A stretch of 64,000 bases of DNA from PMNU01 sp035479375 (GCA_035479375.1 DATIIT010000020.1:1-64000); one strand, 5' to 3'; positions 42,465-51,429 are shown, counted from the stretch's first letter. Translations and numbers: made by a program. Notes: generated from the letters alone by a model not told the origin.

Positions 42465-43637
42465 TTATTCCGCGCATGAGCCGGTGCCTACGGCCTGCGT
42501 GTTGCCGTGCACGGCGTTAAATTCGCTGATGACCTGGTGCATGGTGAGCGCGTAGCCCACATTGCTGTAGCTGGTGGACTTGGCAAAGACTACGCCGATA
42601 ACCGCGCCGTCCTGCCCAATGACCGGGCCGCCGGAGTTGCCGTGCTCGACGTCGCCTTTTACGGAGTAGACATCGCGCCGGGTCTGGCCATCGTTGTAAA
42701 TGTTACGGCCGGTGGCGGTAAAAGAGTCGAGGACGGCCGCTGGTTTGGCGGTGAACCCGGCGTCGCCAGGATAGCCAAGCACGGCGGCAGCTGTACCGCT
42801 GGCGGCGGTGTTGTCTGGCATGCGTAGCGCCCGGCCGGTGAGCCCGGAGGCCTGCAGCACGGCGATGTCCAAATCTGGGTCAAACAAAATAACTTTGGCG
42901 CGGTGCTGCCCGGCTTGGTCGGCTATGAATATTTGGCCAACCCCGGCCACGACGTGGGCGTTGGTAATGACCTCATCGCTGCTGGCGACAAAACCGGAGC
43001 CCTCGATGACGCCGCCGCAGCCCCTGCCCTCAATCTTTACTACCGATGGCTCATCTGCTTTTACGGCGATGTTCAGGGCGCCCATATCCGGCAGCGGTGC
43101 GTCAGTTTGGACGCTCGGCTCCAAGCCAGAGAACACCTGCGGGAAGCCGTTAGGGTCGATGAAGCGGCCGACGCTGGTAAGGATATTTGGCGCGCTGGGC
43201 AGGCCACGGTTAATAATGGCCACGATGCGCGAGCTGCGGATTTGCCGCTGCACCAGCCCGTCTGGCAGGCCGCGGAATGCCGCCGTGCCCAGCCAGACAG
43301 CTACCAGCAGCGTGGCTGCCGCCAGCAAAGAGCCAAAGATTTTATCGAGCCGGTCGATGATGCTGCCATCGCCAATAACGAATTTGACGCGCAGCCCAAC
43401 GTACTCGCCCACGCCCCATAACACCGCGGCGCAGCCGCCAATGCACAACAGCGCCACCACGGCTTTGGTGTTGGCGGTGTGGGCGTGCGCCACCAGCCTG
43501 CCCTCGGCCCAGGCGCCCAAAAACAGCCCGCCAAAGAACCCGGCCGTGGAACAAAATTGGCGGATAAAGCCAATCTCTACCCCGCGCACGAACGCCGTGA
43601 CCAAAAACAGTACAATGGCGACGTCAAGAAGATCCAT
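42465..43637 (-). CDS. MarP-like membrane serine protease
   Basis: A 390-residue protein: four membrane segments in a CvpA-type N-terminal domain (about 1-155), then a trypsin-fold protease with catalytic His in VITNAHVVAG, Asp in FDPDLDIAVLQ and Ser in EHGNSGGPVIG. The layout is that of mycobacterial MarP (acid-resistance protease). A CGGV/C-terminal Cys pair may form a disulfide, fitting the VKOR gene downstream. TATAGT lies 9 nt before the ATG. Confidence 0.88.
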   Translation of the reverse strand: MDLLDVAIVLFLVTAFVRGVEIGFIRQFCSTAGFFGGLFLGAWAEGRLVAHAHTANTKAVVALLCIGGCAAVLWGVGEYVGLRVKFVIGDGSIIDRLDKIFGSLLAAATLLVAVWLGTAAFRGLPDGLVQRQIRSSRIVAIINRGLPSAPNILTSVGRFIDPNGFPQVFSGLEPSVQTDAPLPDMGALNIAVKADEPSVVKIEGRGCGGVIEGSGFVASSDEVITNAHVVAGVGQIFIADQAGQHRAKVILFDPDLDIAVLQASGLTGRALRMPDNTAASGTAAAVLGYPGDAGFTAKPAAVLDSFTATGRNIYNDGQTRRDVYSVKGDVEHGNSGGPVIGQDGAVIGVVFAKSTSYSNVGYALTMHQVISEFNAVHGNTQAVGTGSCAE

Positions 43638-43684
43638 GCTGTTTTCACTATACTCTGGTTTCCTGCGGAACGTGCGTATTTTGC

Positions 43685-44554
43685 TTATGTTCCGGACACG
43701 CCGAGCTTTTTCTTGGCGTGCAGGCTGAGCACCAGCACAAACAGCAGCCCCAAAAAGACCACGTACACGCCGCGGTCTACCACATTGGCGGCCACGATGC
43801 TGGCGCTGCCAATGTGGTGCAGCCGTTCGCTAAACAGTAAGAACGCTTCGCGGACGCCAATGGCGCCCGGCGTCAGCGCCACAAAAATCGCCAGGTTGGC
43901 CACGCCGGTGTAGCTGAGCACCTGCCCAAACGAGGCCTGGGCATGCGTGGCGTGCAGCTCCAGCCCGTACAGCGCCACTTGGGCGAGCAGCTGCAGCAGC
44001 GTGGCGCCGCCAATCCAGCCAATATGCCGCATGTCTAACCGCGCCCCGGCAATGTGTGCCCGCGCCTTATACCAGCGGATGGCTGCGACGCTGGCCGCGC
44101 CCGTGGCCAGCGCCAACATCCCCGTCTGCCACCATGGCCGCGCCCCGGCAAACATAAAGAGTACGCTGATAACCGCGAAAAATCCATAGTACACCAGCGT
44201 GCCAAATATATATTGCTTTACGCCCAAATCCAGCCGCCTTTTGAGGTACGCCCCCCGGAAGACTGGCCCAGACTGCCCCGGCCCAAAAAAATTAACCAGC
44301 GACGAGTAGGCGTTAAACAGTAGGTTCTCTTGCCTGCCCATCTTTTTGCCATACAGGCCCAGCGATGCCCGCGTCACCCACACAAAACAGCCAAAGGACA
44401 CGATATTAAGTAGCAGGAGCCCGGCGAGCGTCAGCGGCGGCAGCTGTTTGAGCTTAGTGAGCGTCTCTGGATGCCGGGCAACGTAGTAGACAAACGCGGC
44501 CACCGTCGCCGCCAGGACGGCCATTGCCAGGATCGGTTTGAGCAAGCGCTTCAT
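43685..44554 (-). CDS. UPF0104 / LPG-synthase-like membrane protein
   Basis: A 289-residue protein with about seven membrane segments of the lysylphosphatidylglycerol-synthase transmembrane family: VNFFGPGQSGPVFRGAYLKRR (about 87-107) and FVALTPGAIGVREAFLLFS (about 227-245) are the family's two conserved stretches. The catalytic aminoacyl-transferase domain is absent. TATACT is 8 nt before ATG 44554. Such proteins move or modify lipids; the substrate is unknown. Confidence 0.82.
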   Translation of the reverse strand: MKRLLKPILAMAVLAATVAAFVYYVARHPETLTKLKQLPPLTLAGLLLLNIVSFGCFVWVTRASLGLYGKKMGRQENLLFNAYSSLVNFFGPGQSGPVFRGAYLKRRLDLGVKQYIFGTLVYYGFFAVISVLFMFAGARPWWQTGMLALATGAASVAAIRWYKARAHIAGARLDMRHIGWIGGATLLQLLAQVALYGLELHATHAQASFGQVLSYTGVANLAIFVALTPGAIGVREAFLLFSERLHHIGSASIVAANVVDRGVYVVFLGLLFVLVLSLHAKKKLGVSGT

Positions 44555-44663
44555 TTGGTGCCAGTATACCACTTAGGGGCTGGCTGCGCGGCCGCCCGCG
44601 GCCGGCCGGTGCCCGCCTCTTCAGCCGCGCTTCAGAACGGTATGTATAATAATAAGTAATTGC

Positions 44664-46163
44664 ATGGGCTTCAAACGTTTTATGAGAGTATGTGTTGCCG
44701 GGCTGCGTTCACGCCGCTTCGCTGTGGCTGTGCTCGCCTTCTTTGTATTTGAGGGGTTGTGGATCGCGTGTTCGGCCGTGTACCCTATGGCGTTTGACGA
44801 GGACTTCCACTTTGGGCTGATCAAATTCTATAGCCACCACTGGCTGCCGTTCCTCTCGCAGCAGCCCCAAAACACCAGCCAGTTTGGCGCCGTCAGCAGC
44901 GACCCGTCGTATCTGTACCACTATCTTATGAGCTTCCCGTACCGGATTATTGGGCTGTTCACGCACAGCCAGATGGTGCAGGTCATTGTGTTGCGGTTTA
45001 TGAACGTTGGCCTGTTCACCTTGGGGCTGGCGCTTTTTTATCGGCTGCTGCGGCGGGTGGGGTCGTCGCGGCTGCTGGCCAATGGCGCGCTGGCGATGTT
45101 TGTGCTGGTCCCTATTGTCCCGTTGTTGGCGGCCACTATTAACTACGATAATTTGCTCTTCCCGCTGGTGGCCTGGACGTGCCTGCTGGTGGTGCGCATA
45201 AACGAGCGGCTGGCAAAGCAAAAAATCGACTTGCGTGCGCTGGCAACCTTGTGTATTGTCTGCATGCTGTCGTGCTTGGTGAAATACGCCTTTTTGCCGA
45301 TCGCCCTGGCCGCGGCAGCATTTGTGGCCGTGCAGGCCTGGCGGGCGTTCCGGGGGCATGGGCACCAGCTGCGCGAGGCGGTACGGCGCAATTACCGGTT
45401 TATCCCTAGGCGGGCTACATTAGCGCTGCTGGGGCTATTTGTGCTGGCTGGCGGCCTGTTTGTGCAGCGCTATGGCCTGAATGTGGCCGCATACCATACG
45501 CCGCTGCCAGATTGCGACGCCGTGCTCAATGTGGGTGAGTGCATGTCATACAGCCCATGGGCGCGCAATTACTACTACAAGCAACAAAAAGGAGATTTTG
45601 ACGACAGCGCCCTGCACTACACCTGGCAATGGGTACAGGGCATGCACTACCGCATCTTTTTCATGATCACCGGCCCGGGGGGAGACTACGCCAACGACCA
45701 GCCCATGCCGCTGCCAAGCGCTGCTGCGCTCATCCTCACCGTTACCAGCACGGTGGCGCTGGCCTGTTATTGGCGGCAGGTATTTGCCGGGCGCAGCGCG
45801 TTGGCGTTCCTCTTGTTAACGGCGGTGTTGTACGGTGTTGTGCTGTGGGTCACCAATTATAAAGACTTTACGGCTACCGGCCAGCCGGTGGCTATTAACG
45901 GGCGGTATTTTTTGGTGGTGTTGTTCCCGCTTGCGGCCGTGTACGGCCGGGCGTTGGCCGTTGCCCTGCGCCAGTGGGCGGCTTTACGCGTTGGCGTTAT
46001 TGTGGTGGCGCTGCTGTGTTTTTTGCAAGGCGGCGGCGTAGCCAGCTTTATTCTGCGCAGCGACGGTAGCTGGGACTGGCCTGCCCCGGTAGTAGTGCAC
46101 GCCAATAATGCCGCGCGCCGCGTGCTCGACCCACTTGTTATTGAGGGTGACAGCCATTATTGA
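44664..46163 (+). CDS. GT-C type membrane glycosyltransferase-like protein
   Basis: A 499-residue protein with about ten membrane segments. The first outer loop carries FDEDFHFGLIKFY (acidic pair, about residues 41-53), as in GT-C enzymes using polyprenyl-phosphate sugars, and a Tyr-rich outer loop (WARNYYYKQQKGDFDDSALHY) follows. TATAAT is 13 nt before the ATG. It converges on a DPM1-like GT2 gene, which would supply its lipid-linked sugar. Confidence 0.72.
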   Translation: MGFKRFMRVCVAGLRSRRFAVAVLAFFVFEGLWIACSAVYPMAFDEDFHFGLIKFYSHHWLPFLSQQPQNTSQFGAVSSDPSYLYHYLMSFPYRIIGLFTHSQMVQVIVLRFMNVGLFTLGLALFYRLLRRVGSSRLLANGALAMFVLVPIVPLLAATINYDNLLFPLVAWTCLLVVRINERLAKQKIDLRALATLCIVCMLSCLVKYAFLPIALAAAAFVAVQAWRAFRGHGHQLREAVRRNYRFIPRRATLALLGLFVLAGGLFVQRYGLNVAAYHTPLPDCDAVLNVGECMSYSPWARNYYYKQQKGDFDDSALHYTWQWVQGMHYRIFFMITGPGGDYANDQPMPLPSAAALILTVTSTVALACYWRQVFAGRSALAFLLLTAVLYGVVLWVTNYKDFTATGQPVAINGRYFLVVLFPLAAVYGRALAVALRQWAALRVGVIVVALLCFLQGGGVASFILRSDGSWDWPAPVVVHANNAARRVLDPLVIEGDSHY

Positions 46164-46198
46164 TTGTGGCTGTGGTGGATCGTGGACTTGGGGCAGAT

Positions 46199-47152
46199 TT
46201 ACTTCTTGCTGGCCTGCGTATACCGGGTGCGTTTCGCCTGCTCCAGCCCGTCTTCTATAAGTACGCGGTTAATCCGGATGAGGTCGGCCACGATGCCGAG
46301 CGTACAAGCGATGAACGAGGCAATCAGCAGCACGCTGCCCAGCACCAGTGACTGCAAGTGGCCGCGCCCGGTATCGGCCACCACAAAATACAGGTAACGC
46401 ACAAACGGCACCGCCCCGGCTACAAACAATGCGGCTCCCAGGCTGGCAAACAGCACGTACGGCCGGTACATAATGAACGCCCGGGCTATGGCGACCCCGG
46501 ACTTCACCACGTGCTCAGCCGAAGACCGGAACAGCCGCGACTCGCGCGTCTTGGGGTTGACGGTGATCGGCACACTCGTAATGGCCAGGCCCTTGTTGCC
46601 AGCCTGGATGAGTGTCTCCATGGCGTAGCTGAAGCGCGTCACCACATTGAGGCGCAGCGCCGCGTCGCGCGAGTAGGCCCGGAAGCCGCTTGGCGCATCT
46701 GGCACGCGCGTGCCCGCGGCAGCGTTGAGCACGCGCGTGCCCAGCCGCTGCAGTATTTTTTTGCCGCGCGAAAAGTGGGCAATGCGGTGCACCTGGCGGT
46801 CGGCAATCACAATATCTGCCTGGCGCCGCACAATGGGCCGGATGAGTTCTGGGATGCTCGCTTGGGGGTACTGGTTGTCGCCGTCGGTGTTCACAATGAC
46901 GTCGGCGCCCAGCTCCAGGCAGCGCAGCAGCCCGTCGCGGAAGCTGCGGGCCAGCCCCTGCCGTTGGGGATGGTGCACAAAATGCTCCACGCCGTGGGCG
47001 CGCGCCACCGCCACGGTGTTGTCGGTGCAGCCGTCGTCAATAACCAACACGGCAATTTCGTCAATACCGGCAATTTTTTTAGGGATACTCTTTAGCACCA
47101 GCGGCAGGGTTTCCGCCTCGTTGAGGCACGGTATTTGCACAACCAACTTCAT
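46199..47152 (-). CDS. GT2 glycosyltransferase, DPM1-like with two C-terminal membrane segments
   Basis: A 317-residue family 2 glycosyltransferase: LVVQIPCLNEAETL, VLVIDDGCTDNTV, VNTDGDNQYP (DxD-type), PDAPSGFRAYSRDA, then two membrane helices (about 232-256 and 268-292). Likely transfers a sugar from a nucleotide to polyprenyl phosphate. TATAAT lies 9 nt before the ATG. Convergent partner of the GT-C gene. Confidence 0.9.
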   Translation of the reverse strand: MKLVVQIPCLNEAETLPLVLKSIPKKIAGIDEIAVLVIDDGCTDNTVAVARAHGVEHFVHHPQRQGLARSFRDGLLRCLELGADVIVNTDGDNQYPQASIPELIRPIVRRQADIVIADRQVHRIAHFSRGKKILQRLGTRVLNAAAGTRVPDAPSGFRAYSRDAALRLNVVTRFSYAMETLIQAGNKGLAITSVPITVNPKTRESRLFRSSAEHVVKSGVAIARAFIMYRPYVLFASLGAALFVAGAVPFVRYLYFVVADTGRGHLQSLVLGSVLLIASFIACTLGIVADLIRINRVLIEDGLEQAKRTRYTQASKK

Positions 47153-47264
47153 CTTGCTGCCATTATACCTTATTTACCCTGTTTGTTGGCTGGAGGCATA
47201 GGGGTGGCCAGCCCGCAGCCATGGTGCGCGCAAGCTCCCGGCACACCCCGCCTGCGCCGTCCTG

Positions 47265-48395
47265 CTACGAGTAGTTGGCGCCCGGGTTGGTGATGAACAG
47301 GTCGTGCGGGTGGCTCTCGGTGAGGCTGGCCTGGGTGATTTGCATGAATTCGGCGGTTTCCCACAGCTCTGGGATGGTTTTGGCGCCCACGTAGTACATG
47401 CCCGAGGTCACGCCGCCGCCCATCTGCGCCAGGAGGTTGGCAACCGTACCGCTGCATGGCACCAGGCCTTCCACGCCCTCGGCCACCAAGACGTCGTTTT
47501 TGTAGTTCTTGCCGTGAAATTCGTCTTCGGAGCTAATTTCCAGGCCCTTTTTCATGGCCGCTACCGAGCCCATGCCGCGGTACTCCTTAAAGCAGTACTC
47601 TTCTGAGCCGTCGATAATGTTGCGGAAGCGTGCCGGCACTTCTTCCGGCTTGAGCATTACGGTCTTGCCGGGCGACTCCTGGGTGGCGGCAAACAGCCGG
47701 CCGAGCATGACGCACGAGGCGCCGGCGGCCAGTGCCTTCATGACATCGCCGGAGTAGCTAATGCCGCCGTCGGCGATCACCGGGACGTTGTGGTGGCGCG
47801 CCACCTTAACGGTGTCCAAAATGGCGGTCAGCTGCGGCACGCCCATGCCGGACACGATGCGCGTCGAACAGATGGCACCCGGCCCCATGCCCACGCGCAG
47901 GGCGTCGGCACCGGCGGTGATGAGCGCCTTTGCGCCCTCGGCGGTAGCCACGTTGCCACCAATGACGTCAACGTCGTAGTGGTTCTTAATATATGCCACG
48001 GCGGTGAGGACCTTCATGGAGTGGCCGTGGGCGGAATCTACCACGATGACGTCAACACCGGCCGAGACCAGCTCCTCGACCCGTTTTTCGTAGCCGCTGG
48101 TGGAGCCCACGGCCGCGCCCACCGGCAGGCCAAGCGCCTTTACTTTGGCTACTTCGGTGGCTTGTTCGGCAATGGTCAGGTTGCGGTGGATGATGCCGAT
48201 GCCGCCGGCTTTGGCGAGCGCAATAGCCAGCTCGCCCTCTGTTACGGTGTCCATGGGGGCGCTCATTACCGGGAGCTTCAGCCGGACGCGGGGCGTCAGC
48301 TGGGTTTCAAGGTTGATTTCTTCGCGGGAGAATCCCGAGTAGCGTGGTTTTAACAGTACGTCGTCGAATGTAAGGGCGGGTTTGTATGTATCCAT
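47265..48395 (-). CDS. guaB: IMP dehydrogenase lacking CBS domains
   Basis: A 376-residue IMPDH catalytic barrel: LTFDDVLLKP, MSAPMDTVTE, DVIVVDSAHGH, GMGPGAICSTRIVSGMG (active-site Cys), ADGGISYSGD, the flap after EYRGMGS and the RG-type end. The CBS pair normally inserted after about residue 90 is absent, so ATP/GTP allostery should be missing. Converts IMP to XMP in GTP synthesis; no guaA is nearby. TAAAAT lies 5 nt before the ATG. Confidence 0.94.
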   Translation of the reverse strand: MDTYKPALTFDDVLLKPRYSGFSREEINLETQLTPRVRLKLPVMSAPMDTVTEGELAIALAKAGGIGIIHRNLTIAEQATEVAKVKALGLPVGAAVGSTSGYEKRVEELVSAGVDVIVVDSAHGHSMKVLTAVAYIKNHYDVDVIGGNVATAEGAKALITAGADALRVGMGPGAICSTRIVSGMGVPQLTAILDTVKVARHHNVPVIADGGISYSGDVMKALAAGASCVMLGRLFAATQESPGKTVMLKPEEVPARFRNIIDGSEEYCFKEYRGMGSVAAMKKGLEISSEDEFHGKNYKNDVLVAEGVEGLVPCSGTVANLLAQMGGGVTSGMYYVGAKTIPELWETAEFMQITQASLTESHPHDLFITNPGANYS

Positions 48396-48509
48396 ACTTC
48401 ATTTTATGAAAGTACTCGCCCATTTGTCAAAACTTTGTCCCTGTAAGATTCCTAACTGCCGGTTTTTAGCCCGCAACCTATACTAAAAACACTGTAATAG
48501 GAGGCACAT

Positions 48510-48689
48510 ATGAACAAGTACGGCCCCACAGCACAAGCCAAAGTTAAAAAAGCGGTGCACGAGATGAAGCACGGCACCCTAAAGAGCGGCACCTCTGGCA
48601 AAAAAGTGACCAGCCGCACGCAAGCAGTGGCCATTGGCCTGGGCGAAGCGCGCAAAGCTGGCGGCAAAGTGCCGCGGGCGTCGTCTTAG
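48510..48689 (+). CDS. Small basic DUF6496-like protein, 59 aa
   Basis: A 59-residue Lys-rich protein: KVKKAVHEMKHGTLKSG then SRTQAVAIGLGEARKAGGKVP, the DUF6496 pattern found in many bacteria. It may bind nucleic acid; the activity is unknown. AGGAGG lies 6 nt before the ATG and TATACT (48479-48484) gives a leader of about 20 nt, so translation uses a Shine-Dalgarno. The next gene likely shares the mRNA. Confidence 0.75.
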   Translation: MNKYGPTAQAKVKKAVHEMKHGTLKSGTSGKKVTSRTQAVAIGLGEARKAGGKVPRASS

Positions 48690-48733
48690 CGGCCCGGGTC
48701 GCAGGCCGTACCACAGCCAAAAGGAGGATTATT

Positions 48734-49030
48734 ATGGAAAAGCAACCGAAACCCATAAACGACGAGCCACGCCAAAACATCACCCCGGAAAACCCCAGTT
48801 ATTCGTGGTGGGCGCAAGCCGAAAAAGACCGCCGCGGCAACGCCCGCCGCTGGGCAAATGAACGGCTCAAGCGCATGCGTAACCGCCTGTCTGCCCTGCT
48901 GGCCATGTCACATGGGGCGGTAGAAATGACCCTGCGCAGCGAGCGGAGCCCCCGCGTCCGCCGCCAGGTGCGCCAAGACCTGCAAAAGCGCTATGGCGAA
49001 GTCAAGCGCCCCAGCGTCTGGAGCGCCTAG
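48734..49030 (+). CDS. Small basic protein, 98 aa
   Basis: Soluble Arg-rich protein: ARRWANERLKRMRNRLSALL (amphipathic helix) and SPRVRRQVRQDLQKRYG. AGGAGG lies upstream at normal spacing. It follows DUF6496 by 44 bp on the same strand. Nucleic-acid binding is plausible from charge only. Confidence 0.65.
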   Translation: MEKQPKPINDEPRQNITPENPSYSWWAQAEKDRRGNARRWANERLKRMRNRLSALLAMSHGAVEMTLRSERSPRVRRQVRQDLQKRYGEVKRPSVWSA

Positions 49031-49093
49031 CGCCCCTGCTGCACCAGGCGCGGCCGCCGAGCCACCAGACCGCCCCAGGGCGCACGGCCTTCT

Positions 49094-49540
49094 TTATGAA
49101 TGGCGGATGCCGCGCACTGTTTCGCGCAAATGGCTTATCTCGGCGCGCATTTGTTCGCGCTCGGTAGCGTCGTGGAGGATGCAGGCGATCTGCACCACAT
49201 CCCCGGTAATGCCCAAGATGGGTACCAGCCGCACGTCAAACGCCCGGTAGCCAATGGGCACGTCCGCCCAGCGCAAATAGTCGGTTGGCCGCTTATACTT
49301 AATGACTTTCTTAAACTGCCGCGCCACAAAAACGCTGGAATCCGGCGAAGCGATTTCGCAGAGTTTCTTGCCCGCCGAATCTTCCGGGTAGCCGGAAAAG
49401 GTATAAAACGGGCGGTTGGCCATGGCCAGCCGGTACTCGTCCTGCGGCCCAATGCTGATGAGCACAATGCCGTCGGCGATGTTATCAAAAACCGAGGTTA
49501 AATATTGTAAAAATACCAGTGAGGGTTTGCCCGTGTCCAT
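49094..49540 (-). CDS. Stand-alone PAS-domain protein
   Basis: A 148-residue single PAS domain: VFDNIADGIVLISIG, RPFYTFSGYPEDSAGKKLCE, YRAFDVRLVPILG, CILHDATERE, plus a C-terminal helix. No kinase or output domain. It could sense a ligand for one of the window's kinases. ATG 49540 is chosen; a TTG at 49552 is next to a TATGAT box and would be too close. Confidence 0.78.
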   Translation of the reverse strand: MDTGKPSLVFLQYLTSVFDNIADGIVLISIGPQDEYRLAMANRPFYTFSGYPEDSAGKKLCEIASPDSSVFVARQFKKVIKYKRPTDYLRWADVPIGYRAFDVRLVPILGITGDVVQIACILHDATEREQMRAEISHLRETVRGIRHS

Positions 49541-49635
49541 GCCGTCTTCCAATCATACCAAAGCGCCAGTGCTTTTGTCGAAGCGGCAAATCTGTTGCGT
49601 AAGCTACCGGCCATCCCCTACACTACAAACAAGCT

Positions 49636-50304
49636 ATGTACGACCCAGATAAGTTTCGGAATAAGGCGGCGCGGCGCCAGCCCTCGCAGGCGCGTGGCAA
49701 AGAGCGCGTCCGCGTCATTTTGGCGGCGGCGCTCGCCCTGTTTAAGGAATCCGGCGTGGCCGAGGTAACAACTAACGACATTGCCGAGCGGGCGCGCATC
49801 CCCATCGGTTCGTTGTACCGCTATTACCCCAATAAAGACACGATTATCATAGCCCTCACTGAGCTGGTGGTAGACGATTTGTCGCAGATTTTTACGGACA
49901 TCGGCAACCACCCGCTGCTGGAACATTTGTCTTGGGACGAGGTGCTGCTCTTGTTGGCCGACGCGTGGGTGAATTATGTGCGCTTAAACGGCCCGTTTGA
50001 GTTTTTGTACTCGGCCAAAGCCAACCCGCGGCTGGGGGCGCTGAGCCGGCCGATTTGGGTGCGGTTTGTGGCCTCGTTTACTGCTGTGCTGCAGAAGCGT
50101 TGCCCAGAAATCACCGCCCGTGAGCTGGCGGTGTGCTTTAACCTTACGCTGGCCGCGGTGGAAATGGACGTGACCGGGCACTACCGCGAGCTGCCAGGCA
50201 CGCCGATCCACCACGAGGCAGTGGGCGCCATTGCGTCATATATGTTGGCGGCGTGCAAGCGGCACCAGCACAGCCGGCCCAGTCCGCCAGCCAAAAAAGC
50301 ATAA
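49636..50304 (+). CDS. TetR-family transcriptional regulator
   Basis: A 222-residue repressor: N-terminal helix-turn-helix with ILAAALALFKESGVAEVTTN, DIAERARIPIGSLYRYYPNK, the TetR DNA-binding signature, then a ligand-binding helical domain and a Lys/Pro-rich tail. It precedes the beta-lactamase-fold gene by 40 bp; that gene has its own TACAAT box. Target and ligand unknown. Confidence 0.9.
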   Translation: MYDPDKFRNKAARRQPSQARGKERVRVILAAALALFKESGVAEVTTNDIAERARIPIGSLYRYYPNKDTIIIALTELVVDDLSQIFTDIGNHPLLEHLSWDEVLLLLADAWVNYVRLNGPFEFLYSAKANPRLGALSRPIWVRFVASFTAVLQKRCPEITARELAVCFNLTLAAVEMDVTGHYRELPGTPIHHEAVGAIASYMLAACKRHQHSRPSPPAKKA

Positions 50305-50343
50305 CTTGCTAATAATCCCACCGGCCACTACAATACACCAGAG

Positions 50344-51297
50344 ATGAGTGTGCTGGGCAAAACACGGGCAACGAGGGTACTGGCAATTTTGTGCGCGCTG
50401 CTGCTTTTGGGGAACATTGGCTGGCTGGTGCGCGGCGACGGCGCGGCCACCTCGGCGCCCAATATGGCTGCGCTAACTAAAGCCTACCCGTTTTTGGCAA
50501 GCGACGTGCTGAGTGACTCGCCCAACGACATCCTGATCAACTTTGTGCCGCTGCGCAAACAATTGCAGGCTAAATTTAACGGCCTGGATGTGCAAAAGAG
50601 CTTTTATTTTGAGTATTTGCCAGATGGCACGTCGATCCGCGTCGGCGCCGACGAGCAGCTCACTGCCGCCTCGCTTATTAAGGTGCCGCTGGCCATGAAT
50701 TTGTACAAAGCCGCCGAGCTCGGCCGCATCAACTTGAACGAGACCGAAACGATCACGCCCGCCGAGCTGGACGACGCCTACGGCACGCTCTACCAGCGCG
50801 GCTCCGGCGCGCAGCTCACTTTGCGCGAGGCCATGCGGTACATGCTGGAGGAGTCAGACAACACCGCCACGCACGTCATTTTTGACCACACCCAAAACAA
50901 GCTCAGCTACGATGAGCAGTCGCTGGCGCGGCTGGATATTGACCAAGACACCGAGAATGGGCAGGCGGTAATTAACGCGCGGTCGTACGCCTCGGTGCTC
51001 AAGGGTCTGTACTTTTCGGCCTACCTCAACAAGCAGGATTCGCAGCAGATTTTGGATTACTTGACGCAGTCCACGGCCACCAACCGTTTGGTTGCCGAGC
51101 TCCCCGGCGGCGTCAAGGTGGCACATAAAATTGGCGTGTACAATTCCGGCGCGTGGGCAGAGAGCGACTGCGGCATCGTGTACGTACCCAAGCGCCCGTA
51201 CGTGATTTGCGCCATGGTAGGCCTGCCGGAAGACCAAGCCAACACCTTCATCGCTGACGTGTCCAAGATGGTGTACGACTACGTTACTAAGCAATAA
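50344..51297 (+). CDS. Class-A beta-lactamase-fold serine hydrolase
   Basis: A 317-residue exported protein: N-terminal membrane/signal segment (10-30), then the penicillin-recognising fold with SxxK in TAASLIKVPLAM (about 110), SDN in LEESDNTATHV (about 175) and KIG in AHKIGVYNSG (about 262, usually KTG). No omega-loop ExxLN was found, so a peptidoglycan-directed role is more likely than antibiotic hydrolysis. TACAAT lies 9 nt before the ATG. A structured element follows 17 bp after the stop. Confidence 0.82.
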   Translation: MSVLGKTRATRVLAILCALLLLGNIGWLVRGDGAATSAPNMAALTKAYPFLASDVLSDSPNDILINFVPLRKQLQAKFNGLDVQKSFYFEYLPDGTSIRVGADEQLTAASLIKVPLAMNLYKAAELGRINLNETETITPAELDDAYGTLYQRGSGAQLTLREAMRYMLEESDNTATHVIFDHTQNKLSYDEQSLARLDIDQDTENGQAVINARSYASVLKGLYFSAYLNKQDSQQILDYLTQSTATNRLVAELPGGVKVAHKIGVYNSGAWAESDCGIVYVPKRPYVICAMVGLPEDQANTFIADVSKMVYDYVTKQ

Positions 51298-51313
51298 CTA
51301 GACATTTAGCGGA

Positions 51314-51424
51314 AGGCAGCCCTAGCCATACATCCAAAAAGTTGTGCGTTACACGCCGGGGACATATGTCCTCGGGCTGCACTACGCTTGACCCAACTTT
51401 TTGGATGTATGGCTAGGGCTGCCT
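51314..51424 (+). ncRNA. Candidate structured RNA, copy 1
   Basis: Long helix: 51314-51344 pairs perfectly with 51394-51424 (31 bp, no mismatch). It encloses a 49-nt core (51345-51393) that is identical to that of copy 2 except at one single base and in the inner hairpin. Inside are GCGT-tac-ACGC (51346-51356) and a hairpin 51358-51373 around CATATG. It sits between the beta-lactamase-fold gene and the convergent surface gene at 51430, so could be a 3' UTR element of the former. No T run follows, so it is not a simple terminator. Confidence 0.55.
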
Positions 51425-51429
51425 ATCAT

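Noticed and set aside
47157..47264. Intergenic stretch between the GT2 gene and guaB as an RNA gene
   Set aside because: Only weak, unconvincing pairing (GGGGTG with CACACCCC) and no promoter or terminator.
51314..51424. Treating the long inverted repeat as a rho-independent terminator
   Set aside because: The hairpin is not followed by a T run, and the conserved internal core with covarying helices is not needed for termination.
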